A DNA stretch of 51,871 nt, from positions 1 to 51,871 of the forward strand of contig CALBEY010000076.1 of the NCBI GenBank assembly GCA_937888805.1, given 5' to 3'. Below are positions 33,358 to 42,900 of the stretch, piece after piece. Under the pieces are notes generated by a model. That model did no database searches. It was not told where the DNA came from and saw nothing but the letters and a program-made list of their open reading frames with translations. The position numbers and the translations under genes were made by a program. Position 1 is the stretch's first letter. Each line of letters opens with the position of its first letter. The stretch is from an uncultured Burkholderiaceae bacterium. Lineage in GTDB: Bacteria > Pseudomonadota > Gammaproteobacteria > Burkholderiales > Burkholderiaceae_B.

Positions 33358-34302
33358 TTAAAATCGAGCGTCACTAACTTTTAAAGGGGCACTCACGGGA
33401 GCGATCTTATTGACGCCATCGTTTAGGGGCTGTTGAGCCGCCAACGCACCAGCAGTCTCGGACGGTGCGGGTTCGTTGACGACACCAGCCATCTTGGCTT
33501 GCCGCTCAGCAGCCCAAGCCGCAAAATCCTCTTTTGTGACCACGCTCACAACAATGGGCATGAAGGCATGATCTTTACCGCAAAGCTCCGCGCACTGCCC
33601 GCGGTAAACACCCACTTTTTCAGCACGGAACCATGTGTCACGCAAAAAGCCAGGAATAGCATCTTGCTTGACACCCAAATCGGGCACCATCCAAGAGTGA
33701 ATCACGTCAGCAGCTGTCACCACAATGCGAACTTTCTGTCCGATCGGCACAACCAAGGGTTGGTCGACCTCCATCAAATAGAACTCGCCTTTGGGTTCAA
33801 GGTTTTGTATTTGAGCACGAGGTGTCGCAAGGGTGGATAGCAACTCAACACCGGTGGCAGGCCCATCAAGGTATTCGTAACCCCATTTCCACTGGTAACC
33901 CGTGACTTTAATCGTCATGTCAGCACCAGACGTGTCTTTCATCGCAACCACGGTCCGTGTTGCTGGTAGCGCCATGCCAATGACGATCAAGAATGGAATC
34001 ACCGTCCAGGCAATTTCAATGCCGACGTTTTCATGGAAAGTGGCCGGCTTGGCCCCTTTTGACTTGCGGTGAGCCCAGATGGAATAGAACATCACACCGA
34101 ACACACCCACAAATATCACCAAACAGATGATCAACATCATCCAATGTAGCCAAGCCACATCGCGGGCGATTTGCGTCACGCCAGTGGTTAAGTTCAGCTG
34201 GTTAACCTTAGGCCCTCCAGGCATGTCTTGCACTTGTGCGCTGGCCAAGCCAGTCATTAGCAAGGCACAGGCCGTCAGGAGATATCCCTTTAACTTCATC
34301 AT
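33358..34302 (-). CDS. coxB: Cytochrome c oxidase subunit II
   Basis: The protein has about 314 residues from the ATG at 34302, which follows GAGG and begins a signal peptide (KLKGYLLTACALLMTGLASA). Two membrane helices follow, then the CuA domain with H202, C237, E239, C241, H245 and M248 in YRGQCAELCGKDHAFM. There is no fused cytochrome c domain. It accepts electrons from cytochrome c. It is the first gene of the cox run; the frame also extends upstream to 34386 with no support. Confidence 0.96.
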   Translation of the reverse strand: MMKLKGYLLTACALLMTGLASAQVQDMPGGPKVNQLNLTTGVTQIARDVAWLHWMMLIICLVIFVGVFGVMFYSIWAHRKSKGAKPATFHENVGIEIAWTVIPFLIVIGMALPATRTVVAMKDTSGADMTIKVTGYQWKWGYEYLDGPATGVELLSTLATPRAQIQNLEPKGEFYLMEVDQPLVVPIGQKVRIVVTAADVIHSWMVPDLGVKQDAIPGFLRDTWFRAEKVGVYRGQCAELCGKDHAFMPIVVSVVTKEDFAAWAAERQAKMAGVVNEPAPSETAGALAAQQPLNDGVNKIAPVSAPLKVSDARF

Positions 34303-34493
34303 GCTCACCTCGAGACAATGCTTTAAACAACCGATTTTTGAGTTGGTAGGCGATCTATGCCAAACCAGCGCGTGCTGAGCGCTCAAACCGGGAAAGTGAA
34401 ATCTTAATCAACAATATTGTGAATTATAGCGAAGCTGAGCGTAACTGGCGAAAGCCCCGTTACAATTTGTGGAATCCTTCGGAATCGTCAGAG

Positions 34494-35327
34494 ATGATCA
34501 ATCAAGACCTAATGCGTCAATCGTTAAGCGCGTTTTTAGCCCAAGCCCTGCAAAACACCCAACAAACACCTCACGCTGGTTCACCGTCTTTGGTGATCGC
34601 CGACCAAAAATGTGGCTCAATCTTCCCGCCCGCTGCCCAAATCTTACGCGAACACTTTCCGACTCTTTTTTCCGGGAGTGCCTTGGTCATAAGCTCCAAT
34701 TTGTCGCGCGATCAGATCGATCAACAGCTTAATGCGTTCTCACAATGCTTGCTTAATGCGGGTTGCCTACCCAAGTGGCGCGATGAGTTACTCGATGTTT
34801 GGGCGGGCGGTCAATCGATCGCAGCCATCGAACGCGGTGCCGTTAGGGCCTTGGGACTGGTGACCCGTGCCGTGCACCTCAATGCTTGGTCTGAATCAGG
34901 CGATCTGTGGGTTGCTCGTCGAGCCCTCGATAAAGCCACCGATCCCGGCCTGTGGGACACCCTGGTGGGCGGCTTGGTTGGTCTTGGTGAGGGGGACGAC
35001 TTGGCTTTGGTGCGCGAGACGGCCGAAGAGGCGGGTCTCGACGAGCGGGCTCTGGCTCACCGCACCCCATTGAGAGTCATCACCCGCATGCAGCGTCGAT
35101 TGCCCGAAGGTTTTCAGTGTGAAGATGTCATCACTTGCGAGTGCGTGTTGCCATTGGATGTGGTGCCAGAGAATCAAGACGGCGAAGTCATGACAATCGT
35201 GGCCTTGCCGCCTAAAGAGGTGGCACAAATGTTATTGGATAATGTGTTCACCGTTGAAGCCGGCATTGTCATCTCCCAAGAGCTCTTGGATCAAATGGAT
35301 CGCAGGGATCGACTATGTCAGGCTTGA
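34494..35327 (+). CDS. NUDIX hydrolase with N-terminal DUF4743-type extension
   Basis: The protein has about 277 residues. The NUDIX box GLVGLGEGDDLALVRETAEEAG (at 34971-35034) is complete with the RExxEE glutamates. The N-terminal half (to about 135) has the fold seen in DUF4743 proteins, which includes thiamine-pyrophosphokinase-related NUDIX enzymes. The middle shows VHLNAWSESGDLWVARRA. It should hydrolyse a nucleoside diphosphate-linked compound; the substrate is unknown. The GTG at 34419 opens the frame, but the ATG at 34494 is a better start. It is convergent with the antiporter gene. Confidence 0.85.
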   Translation: MINQDLMRQSLSAFLAQALQNTQQTPHAGSPSLVIADQKCGSIFPPAAQILREHFPTLFSGSALVISSNLSRDQIDQQLNAFSQCLLNAGCLPKWRDELLDVWAGGQSIAAIERGAVRALGLVTRAVHLNAWSESGDLWVARRALDKATDPGLWDTLVGGLVGLGEGDDLALVRETAEEAGLDERALAHRTPLRVITRMQRRLPEGFQCEDVITCECVLPLDVVPENQDGEVMTIVALPPKEVAQMLLDNVFTVEAGIVISQELLDQMDRRDRLCQA

Positions 35328-37808
35328 ACGACCCACCTCTAAGGCGCGCAACCGCTCTTTGGCCACTTTTTCGATCGCCTCTCGCAGTTGCGAGTCGCTA
35401 GCCACCAAGTTTTTAAAGTCTTTGGCCGACAACTCGAGTAACTTGGTGTAACCCAAAGAGCGCACCTCGAACTCAGGCGCATCAGGTTTAAGCAGGTACA
35501 GCTCACCAAAAAACTCGCCTGACCCCAGCTCAATATGAGTCGCATCGGGTAACAACACAGAAACCGCACCTGAAGCCACAAAGTAAAGCGAAGGGTTTGG
35601 TTTGCTTGGTCCTTGAATGAGTTCGTTTGGCATGGCCAAGCGTGTGCGTAAGGATTTCACCAAAGGTCGGAGTGCTTGGTCTGATAAGGCACTGAGCAAC
35701 GGTACTTTATGCACCAAATCCACCGACGCCAATTCGATGTCCAGTGGCGCTTGCTGGTCTAAAAAGTACCAGCGGTCGTCGAGTTGCGCCATCAGCGCGT
35801 CGTAGACTTCACCCGAAATTAATGAGTCAGACAGCATTTGCCGGTAACGGCTTCTTTCTAGCGTGCGCGCAAGCTTGCCCAGGTAGTTTTCCTCGAGCCA
35901 TTGCGCAAACGCAGGGTATTGCAAGCGCATGGCCTGCATGTTCTCGTCAACGAGTTGCAGGCGCATGCGCAAGCACTGCGTGATGCTTTCGGTTGCCGCA
36001 TCGCCAATCATGGGGCGAGTTTTTTGATCAGCAAAGACCAAAAGCCGTCGTGTCGCCCAGCGAATACCCACGAGCTCGACAAACCGTTGGCTCAAGGCGC
36101 GCCCAAGCCAGCGTTGGACCCCAACAAACTGATTGATATAGAGCATCAATCGAAAGACCCGCGGGTAGTCGAGCGAGCGCCTAAGGCCTTGCTCAAAGCC
36201 AGCTAGGCCATTGGCTTTGACTTGGTCTTCGAGGCGCTCAGACAGGGCCAAGAGACGCTCGGCTGTACGAGCGTCAAACCCTTGCTCCCGAAGACCCGCA
36301 AAAAACAACTCGAACTCGCGCTTCACGACCATCGAAAGGCCCAGCTGCACCCGATCGTCGTGGCTAAACTGATCAATCTGTGCATCCGAAATGCTCGTCA
36401 CGCTGGCGTCAAACACATGGCTGATGCGTTGGCGGGCGCTGCGACTGATTTGTTCGTCAACGGCAATTCGTTCGGTTTCTTTTTGCAGCTCAGAAACGGT
36501 TATTACTAACGCTTGATTCCGCAAGGCGCGCTCGTTGGTGGTTAACTTGTCCAATCCCAGCAGTCGAATCAAGGGCCGCAACGTTAAACCGTTGATCATC
36601 AATGAGCTCAGTACAAAGCCAGTGGCGCCAATCGCCACGAATGAACGCACGTCACTGGGCAGATCACGGTGTTCAGTCACGGCTAAGGCCAGTGCCAGCG
36701 ACAACGCCCCGCGCAGGCCACCCCAACAAATAACCGTTTTGTAGCGGTTATCTACACGCGTGCCGACCGCTGCTGTGAGTAAGGGCAGCAACCCAAAAAC
36801 CGTCACCATCCGTGCCAAAAGCGCCATCAGCATCATCATGGCAACAATGCCCAAGTGCATCCAAGTGGCGTCGGCCATTAAACGCGGAATCATCATGGCG
36901 GCGAACACAAACACCAGCGAGGTTGCCCAAAAGCCAAACTGTTTCCAAGACTCGGCCATGGCATAAAAGGTAGTCGGTGTGACGCGCGTTCGACCAACCG
37001 AGCCAACAACGAGCCCTGCCACAACCGTTGAAACCACCCCAGAGACCTCGAAATATTGTTCCGCAATGATGTAAGACAGGTAGGCCATTGCCACTGTTAA
37101 TGAAATTTCAGCCGATGGCCAGCCCCGCAGCAAGGGCAGCGCAGCGCAGGCTATGTGGCCGATGATAAAACCACAGAAGGCACCACCAACCAGTAAGTCT
37201 AAAAAAGTCAGTGCCATGCTGCCGGGTGCCCATCCCCCGGTGCCGCCGCTGGCCACAATGCCTAACATCACCGAATAAAGCGCAATCGCTGCCGCATCGT
37301 TTAAAAGGCTTTCGCCCTCAACAATCGTGGTCAACCGTTTGGGGGCGCCGACCTCTTTGAAGATGCTGACCACTGCAGCAGGATCGGTGGTCGCGATGAT
37401 GGCGCCGAGCAATAAACAGACGGCCACGCTAAAGTTCGAAATGCGCGAAACACCAAAACCCACAAATATGGTGCATATGAGTACTGCCACCACAGCCAAA
37501 AGCAAAATCGGCGCCAAGTCACCCATCATTCTGCGCACATTCATGGCCAGCGCTGTTTCAAACAACAGCACTGGCAAAAAAACCACCAAGATGGTGTCAG
37601 AAGGGATTTCGAAGGCTTGTAAGGATGTCAGGTAGTCTCCGAGCCAAGCCGGTGCCCATTGATTGGTGTGAATCAAGTAGCCCAGCAAAGCGCCCACAGC
37701 AGACAGCAACAAGGCGTTGGGAAGGCGTAAAAGGCTTGCCAAAGGCGACAAAAAACAGACCAAGATCAAAAGGCCAGACAAACCAAAAACAAGCGTGCTT
37801 GCATCCAT
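35313..37808 (-). CDS. CPA1-family cation/proton antiporter with cNMP-binding-like tail
   Basis: The protein has about 831 residues. Residues 1-420 form a NhaP/CPA1 transport domain with 12 or so helices, including LLGAIIATTDPAAVVSIFKEVG and VEGESLLNDAAAIALYSVML, which hold the ion-binding aspartates. A long cytoplasmic part follows. The last about 130 residues are a cyclic-nucleotide-binding-like domain (LSALSDQALRPLVKSLRTRL, then SGAVSVLLPDATHIELGSGEFFGELYLL). It exchanges Na+ or K+ for H+. The start at 37808 (MDAST) is chosen because residues before it look non-native. Its end overlaps that of the NUDIX gene by 15 bases. Confidence 0.9.
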   Translation of the reverse strand: MDASTLVFGLSGLLILVCFLSPLASLLRLPNALLLSAVGALLGYLIHTNQWAPAWLGDYLTSLQAFEIPSDTILVVFLPVLLFETALAMNVRRMMGDLAPILLLAVVAVLICTIFVGFGVSRISNFSVAVCLLLGAIIATTDPAAVVSIFKEVGAPKRLTTIVEGESLLNDAAAIALYSVMLGIVASGGTGGWAPGSMALTFLDLLVGGAFCGFIIGHIACAALPLLRGWPSAEISLTVAMAYLSYIIAEQYFEVSGVVSTVVAGLVVGSVGRTRVTPTTFYAMAESWKQFGFWATSLVFVFAAMMIPRLMADATWMHLGIVAMMMLMALLARMVTVFGLLPLLTAAVGTRVDNRYKTVICWGGLRGALSLALALAVTEHRDLPSDVRSFVAIGATGFVLSSLMINGLTLRPLIRLLGLDKLTTNERALRNQALVITVSELQKETERIAVDEQISRSARQRISHVFDASVTSISDAQIDQFSHDDRVQLGLSMVVKREFELFFAGLREQGFDARTAERLLALSERLEDQVKANGLAGFEQGLRRSLDYPRVFRLMLYINQFVGVQRWLGRALSQRFVELVGIRWATRRLLVFADQKTRPMIGDAATESITQCLRMRLQLVDENMQAMRLQYPAFAQWLEENYLGKLARTLERSRYRQMLSDSLISGEVYDALMAQLDDRWYFLDQQAPLDIELASVDLVHKVPLLSALSDQALRPLVKSLRTRLAMPNELIQGPSKPNPSLYFVASGAVSVLLPDATHIELGSGEFFGELYLLKPDAPEFEVRSLGYTKLLELSAKDFKNLVASDSQLREAIEKVAKERLRALEVGRSSLT

Positions 37809-37971
37809 GCTCGTTATGGTATCTGAGAAGTAACCAATTGCAACAAACCAACCCTGTCTCTGGCGATAGACTGCCAACAGCCGTGCTTATGAAAACGGGC
37901 GTAAAGTGGGAGTCCAACCGGCAAAAGTAATACCGGTTGGATTGATCGCGGTTATTGCGTTTTGGCTATTG

Positions 37972-38856
37972 TTAAGCGGGCTGTAGCGCGAGGCGCATTT
38001 TTTTGAAGGCCGAAGCTTCGATTTGCCGAATCCGCTCAGCGGACACACCAAACTCATCGGCCAACTCATGTAATGTGGCACCGCCCTCATCATTAAGCCA
38101 ACGGGCGGTGACAATTTTACGAGCGCGCTCATCGAGGGTATCAAGCGCCTCGAGCAGGCCTTCACCATGCAAGGTGTCCTGTGACTGGCGGGCAATGACC
38201 TCGGTTGGGTCATAGGCACCGTTGTCTGACAAGTAGTCTATGGGGCTGTGGCTGTCTTCATCGTGCGTAGGCGTGTCCAGAGACATTTCTCGGCCCGTCA
38301 TTCGAACTTCCATTTCGCGCACATCTTGAGTGCGAACATTCAGGTCTTTGGCCATTTGATCAACCGCTGCTGGATTCAAGCTGCCGCCATCGGGACGCAT
38401 TCTTCTTAAGTTAAAGAAAAGCTTGCGTTGCGCTTTGGTGGTCGCGACTTTAACTAGGCGCCAGTTGCGCACAATAAATTCGTGAATTTCAGCTTTGATC
38501 CAGTGCACGGCAAACGAGACCAAGCGAACACCGCGCTCGGGGTCATATCGTTTGACTGCTTTCATAAGACCGACGTTGCCTTCTTGAATCAGGTCGGCAT
38601 GCGCGAGGCCATAGCCCAGATACTGGCGAGCGACCGACACGACTAGCCGTAAATGTGACAACACCAAATCGCGAGCGGCGTCTAAATCGCCGTCTTCGCG
38701 TAGCTTGACGGCCAACGCGTTCTCTCGCTCAGCGCTCAACACTGGAATCTGGTTAACCGCTGAAATGTAAGCCTCAATCGATCCGAGCGCACCGGGGTTC
38801 GCCATGGCGACAGCCATATTGGTGGGTGACAGCGCAAGATTTCGTTCAGTTGACAT
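37972..38856 (-). CDS. rpoH: RNA polymerase sigma-32 factor (heat shock)
   Basis: The protein has about 294 residues. It has sigma region 2 (DLVLSHLRLVVSVARQYLGYGL, then LIQEGNVGLMKAVKRYDPERG), the RpoH box QRKLFFNLRR, and region 4 (LHELADEFGVSAERIRQIEASAFKKM). The RpoH box sets it apart from other sigma-70 factors. It directs heat-shock promoters such as the one before hsp20 at 7572. GGAGG lies five bases before the ATG at 38856. A perfect CIRCE element lies 72 bases upstream. Confidence 0.97.
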   Translation of the reverse strand: MSTERNLALSPTNMAVAMANPGALGSIEAYISAVNQIPVLSAERENALAVKLREDGDLDAARDLVLSHLRLVVSVARQYLGYGLAHADLIQEGNVGLMKAVKRYDPERGVRLVSFAVHWIKAEIHEFIVRNWRLVKVATTKAQRKLFFNLRRMRPDGGSLNPAAVDQMAKDLNVRTQDVREMEVRMTGREMSLDTPTHDEDSHSPIDYLSDNGAYDPTEVIARQSQDTLHGEGLLEALDTLDERARKIVTARWLNDEGGATLHELADEFGVSAERIRQIEASAFKKMRLALQPA

Positions 38857-38927
38857 CTGTGCCTCCGTACGCATTGAGGTAAAAATGGGGTCTGGTTTCA
38901 ATATTGTGTATACCTCTTATTGATATA

Positions 38928-38954
38928 TTAGCACTCGCTCGTTGTGAGTGCTAA
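38928..38954. promoter_or_regulatory. Perfect CIRCE element (HrcA operator)
   Basis: TTAGCACTC, nine bases, GAGTGCTAA match the CIRCE consensus with no mismatch. It lies in the divergent space between rpoH (minus) and the transposase-like gene (plus). HrcA bound here would repress rpoH transcription until heat stress frees the site. AT-rich -10-like sequences overlap it on the rpoH side. Confidence 0.93.
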
Positions 38955-39047
38955 TAGGACAAAAAAGATGTCACTGAGTTCCGTCATTTTTGAGCGAAAT
39001 CGGTAGCATAATTGAGCACAACCGTTGTCCATGCGAGGAAATAGCCC

Positions 39048-39737
39048 ATGCGGCTCGCTCGGCTCTACGCCCCAGGATTGCCACAGCTGGTGCAGGCCAG
39101 TTTTGTGCCTCATTTGGCACAGGCTTGGCAAGAATCGCTTGAAAAAGCGCCTTTTGGGCTGCTGGTCGATTGGGTGCGGCAGTTCGCACAGGCTGAGGGC
39201 GTGCGAGTACATGGGTGGTCCCTCACCCCGCAGGCCTTATCGTTACTGGTCACCCCAACAGACAGGCCATCTATCAGTCGTTTGATGCAAAACATCGGCA
39301 GGCACCTCTCAGCACACTTAAAGTGCGGCGGGGTGTTTGTCGGGCGCTACCGCAACACGGTGCTTGAGCCCGGTCAATGGGTTTTGCCTACCTTGGTATG
39401 GCTTGAAACAACGCCAGTGACTACCGGCTATGCCCCGAGTGCACTGGCCTGGCGTTGGTCCTCGGCGCCGCAGCACTGTGGCGAGCCCGATGCGCAACGC
39501 GCATTTGTCCAAGATCATCAGGATTATTGGCGCTGTGGCAACACGCCGTTTGACCGGCAGGCCAAATATCGGGCAATGTTGCTGGCGGGTTTGGACTTGG
39601 CCCAAAGACAGCAGATTGAGTTCGCCATCAAAGGCCAGTGGGCACTAGGGTCGGCGGTTTTCGCCAAAAGTTTAGAAACTGTCGCTTCGCGCCGGGCCAC
39701 GCCCAAACAGCGGGGACGGCCAAGCAAAGCCCCCTAG
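39048..39737 (+). CDS. RAYT-type transposase-like protein lacking catalytic residues
   Basis: The 229-residue protein follows the Y1-transposase/RAYT layout: RLARLYAPGLPQLVQASF at the start, LVTPTDRPSISRLMQNIGRHLSAHL in the middle, GRYRNTVLEPGQWVLPTLVWLETTPVTTGY, AWRWSSAPQHCG, and a basic end RRATPKQRGRPSKAP. Where active family members have NHxHLL (HUH) this one has PQALSLL. Where the catalytic tyrosine stands (RYIELNPV-like) it has VWLETTPV. It therefore should not cut DNA. GAGGAA lies nine bases before the ATG. The intact frame suggests it is kept for a different role. Confidence 0.8.
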   Translation: MRLARLYAPGLPQLVQASFVPHLAQAWQESLEKAPFGLLVDWVRQFAQAEGVRVHGWSLTPQALSLLVTPTDRPSISRLMQNIGRHLSAHLKCGGVFVGRYRNTVLEPGQWVLPTLVWLETTPVTTGYAPSALAWRWSSAPQHCGEPDAQRAFVQDHQDYWRCGNTPFDRQAKYRAMLLAGLDLAQRQQIEFAIKGQWALGSAVFAKSLETVASRRATPKQRGRPSKAP

Positions 39738-39769
39738 CGCTAGCCAGCGCGAAAATCACACGGTATTGA

Positions 39770-39822
39770 TCTGTCCCCATTATTTTATTTGAAATAAGAA
39801 AAATGTTTTTATTGGGGACAGA
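39770..39822. repeat. Inverted repeat with RAYT-associated GGGGACAGA motif
   Basis: TCTGTCCCCA (39770-39779) and TGGGGACAGA (39813-39822) are perfect complements around an AT-rich 33-base loop. It directly follows the RAYT-like gene. GGGGACAGACC-type ends are commonly found beside RAYT genes in Proteobacteria (from memory). It also may work as a terminator or as a leader structure before gltB. Confidence 0.7.
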
Positions 39823-39910
39823 CCCTTTATTATTTTCTTGCAATCTTCGTGAGACAGCAGTATCTTCATCTTCCGCGCTGCAATACGCCGCGGTTGCCAT
39901 GGAGCCTAGT

Positions 39911-42900
39911 ATGCCTACTTTTCCGCTGACGTTTCAACAGAAACCCGCCGCCCCTCTTTCGCGTGCCCCAGAAGCGCAAGGCCTTTATTCGCCGACCAAT
40001 GAGCATGATGCTTGCGGCGTGGGGTTTGTGGCCCACATCAAGGGTCAACCCTCGCACTCGATCATTACCCAGGGTCTGATGATTCTAGAAAACATCGACC
40101 ACCGTGGCGCTGTTGGTGCCGATAAATTGATGGGTGATGGCGCCGGTATCCTGATTCAAATCCCCGATGCGCTTTATCGTGAAGACATGGCCGCCCGAGG
40201 CGTGATATTGCCTGAGCCGGGTGAGTATGGCGTGGCCATGGTGTTTTTACCCAAAGAGATGGCCTCCCGTCTGGCCTGTGAGCAGGCGCTTGAGCGTGCC
40301 GTGCATGCTGAGGGTCAAGTGGTGCTCGGTTGGCGTGATGTGCCGATAGACGCTGATATGCCCATGTCGCCAACGGTAAAAGCCTGTGAGCCTGTGATTC
40401 GTCAGCTCTTTATTGGTCGCGGTGCCAATGTGATGGTGCCCGATGCGCTTGAGCGTAAGCTCTATGTGATCCGTAAGACTGCCAGCCACGCGATTTACAA
40501 AATGAAGCTCGCGCACGGCACAGAGTATTTTGTGCCGTCCGTTTCCGTGCGGACGGTGGTCTACAAAGGCCTATTACTGGCCAACCAAGTGGGCCAGTAC
40601 TACCGCGATTTAAGCGATCCCCGCGCCGTGTCAGCCTTGGCGTTGGTGCACCAACGCTTCTCGACCAACACGTTCCCCGCTTGGCCATTGGCTCATCCCT
40701 ATCGCTTGATTGCGCACAACGGTGAGATCAACACCGTGAAGGGCAACTACAACTGGTTGCGCGCTCGCGAAGGCACGATGGAATCAGCCGTGCTTGGCGA
40801 CGATCTCGCCAAGCTTTACCCGATTGTCTACCCCGGCCAGTCCGACACCGCCACCTTTGACAACTGTCTTGAGTTGTTGGTGATGTCAGGTTATTCCTTA
40901 GCCCACGCCATGATGATGATGATCCCCGAGGCTTGGGAGCAACACACGCACATGGATCCGTCGCGTCGTGCGTTCTACGAGTATCACGCCGCGATGATGG
41001 AGCCATGGGATGGCCCAGCGGCGGTCGCCTTTACCGATGGTCGCCAAATTGGTGCCACCCTAGACCGCAATGGCCTGCGTCCGGCGCGTTACTTAATCAC
41101 CGATGACGATTTGGTGATCATGGCTTCTGAAGCCGGGGTTTTGCCGATCGCCGAGAGTCGTATTGTTCAAAAATGGCGTCTGCAGCCCGGCAAGATGTTC
41201 TTGATCGACTTAGAGCAGGGTCGTATCATTGGTGATGACGAAATCAAGTCGCAGTTGGCCAACAGCCGCCCCTACCGGCAGTGGATTGACCGGCTGCGTG
41301 TCAAGCTCGAAAGCTTACCCACGCCCGATGCGGCAGCCAAAGCTCAGACACAGTCGCCTATTTCCTTACTCGATCGCCAACAAGCATTTGGTTGGACCCA
41401 AGAAGACTATAAGTTCATCTTGGATCCCATGGCTCACGCTGGTGAAGAGGCGACCGGTTCCATGGGCAACGACACACCGTTGGCGGTGCTGTCAGATCGC
41501 GCCAAACCGTTTTATAACTACTTCAGACAGTTGTTTGCTCAGGTAACCAACCCACCGATTGATCCCATCCGTGAACAGTTGGTGATGTCTTTGGTCTCTT
41601 TCATTGGTCCCAAGCCCAATCTGCTTGATATCAATAACGTCAACCCGCCATTGCGCCTTGAGATCGCCCAGCCGGTCCTTGATGAAAACGCCATGGCACA
41701 GTTACGTGACGTGGATCACATCACGGGTTTGAAGTTCCGCAGTTTTGAGCTTGACATCACTTACCCTGCCGCTTGGGGTTCTGAAGGAATCGAGGCACGC
41801 ATCGCGGCTTTGTGTGCCAGTGCCGCCGATGCGGTGATCAGCGGCTACAACGTGCTGATTTTGTCGGATCGTTTGGTCGATGCTGACCGAGTCGCGATCC
41901 CTGCGCTTCTGGCAACATCGGCCATACACCAGCACCTCATCACCGCTGGCGTTCGGACGCTGACTGGTTTGGTGGTCGAAACCGGGTCGGCACGCGAAGT
42001 GCATCACTTTGCGCTGCTTGGTGGTTATGGTGCTGAAGCCATCCACCCTTACCTCTCGCTTGAGACGGTGCGCGCCAAAGCCGAAAACGGCGATTTGGCG
42101 GTTAAGAACTACATCAAGGCCATCGGTAAGGGCTTAAACAAAGTCATGTCCAAAATGGGCATCTCAACTTTCATGTCGTATTGCGGTGCGCAGATTTTTG
42201 AAGCGGTTGGCTTGCATTCAGAACTCATCAAAAAGTACTTCCCTGGCACCACCAGCAACATTGAAGGCGTTGATGTTTTTGAGATTGCCGAAGAAGCCTT
42301 GCGTGTTCACCACTCGGCCTTTAGCAAAGATCCCGTTTTGGCCAATGCACTAGAGGCGGGTGGCGATTACGCTTACCGCGTTCGCGGCGAGCAGCACATG
42401 TGGACGCCTGACGCGATTGCAAAATTGCAACATGCCAGCCGTGCAAACAACTACTCGACTTACAAAGAGTACGCCCAAATGATCAATGATCAGAGCAAGC
42501 GTCACATGACTTTGCGTGGGTTGTTTGAGTTTAAGTTTGATCCGAGCCAAGCCATTGCTCTAGAGGAAGTTGAGCCCGCCAAGGAGATCGTCAAGCGATT
42601 TGCAACGGGTGCCATGTCCTTGGGTTCAATTTCGACAGAAGCGCACGCTGTTTTGGCGGTTGCCATGAATCGCATCGGTGGCAAATCAAACACCGGTGAA
42701 GGTGGTGAGGACGATTTGCGTTACCGCCGTGAAATGCAATCGGGTGGTAGTGATATTCAGGACGGTGACTCACTGGCCTCTGTGCTCGGTTCAGATCGGA
42801 TCGAAGCCGATGTGCCCTTGCGCAAAGGCGACTCCTTGCGCTCAAAAATCAAGCAAGTGGCCTCAGGTCGATTTGGTGTTAACGCGGAATATTTGGCTAG

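Noticed and set aside
37914..37940. CCAACCGG/CCGGTTGG hairpin after rpoH as a terminator
   Set aside because: The stem is eight bases with an 11-base loop and no T-run on either strand. It is too weak to call.
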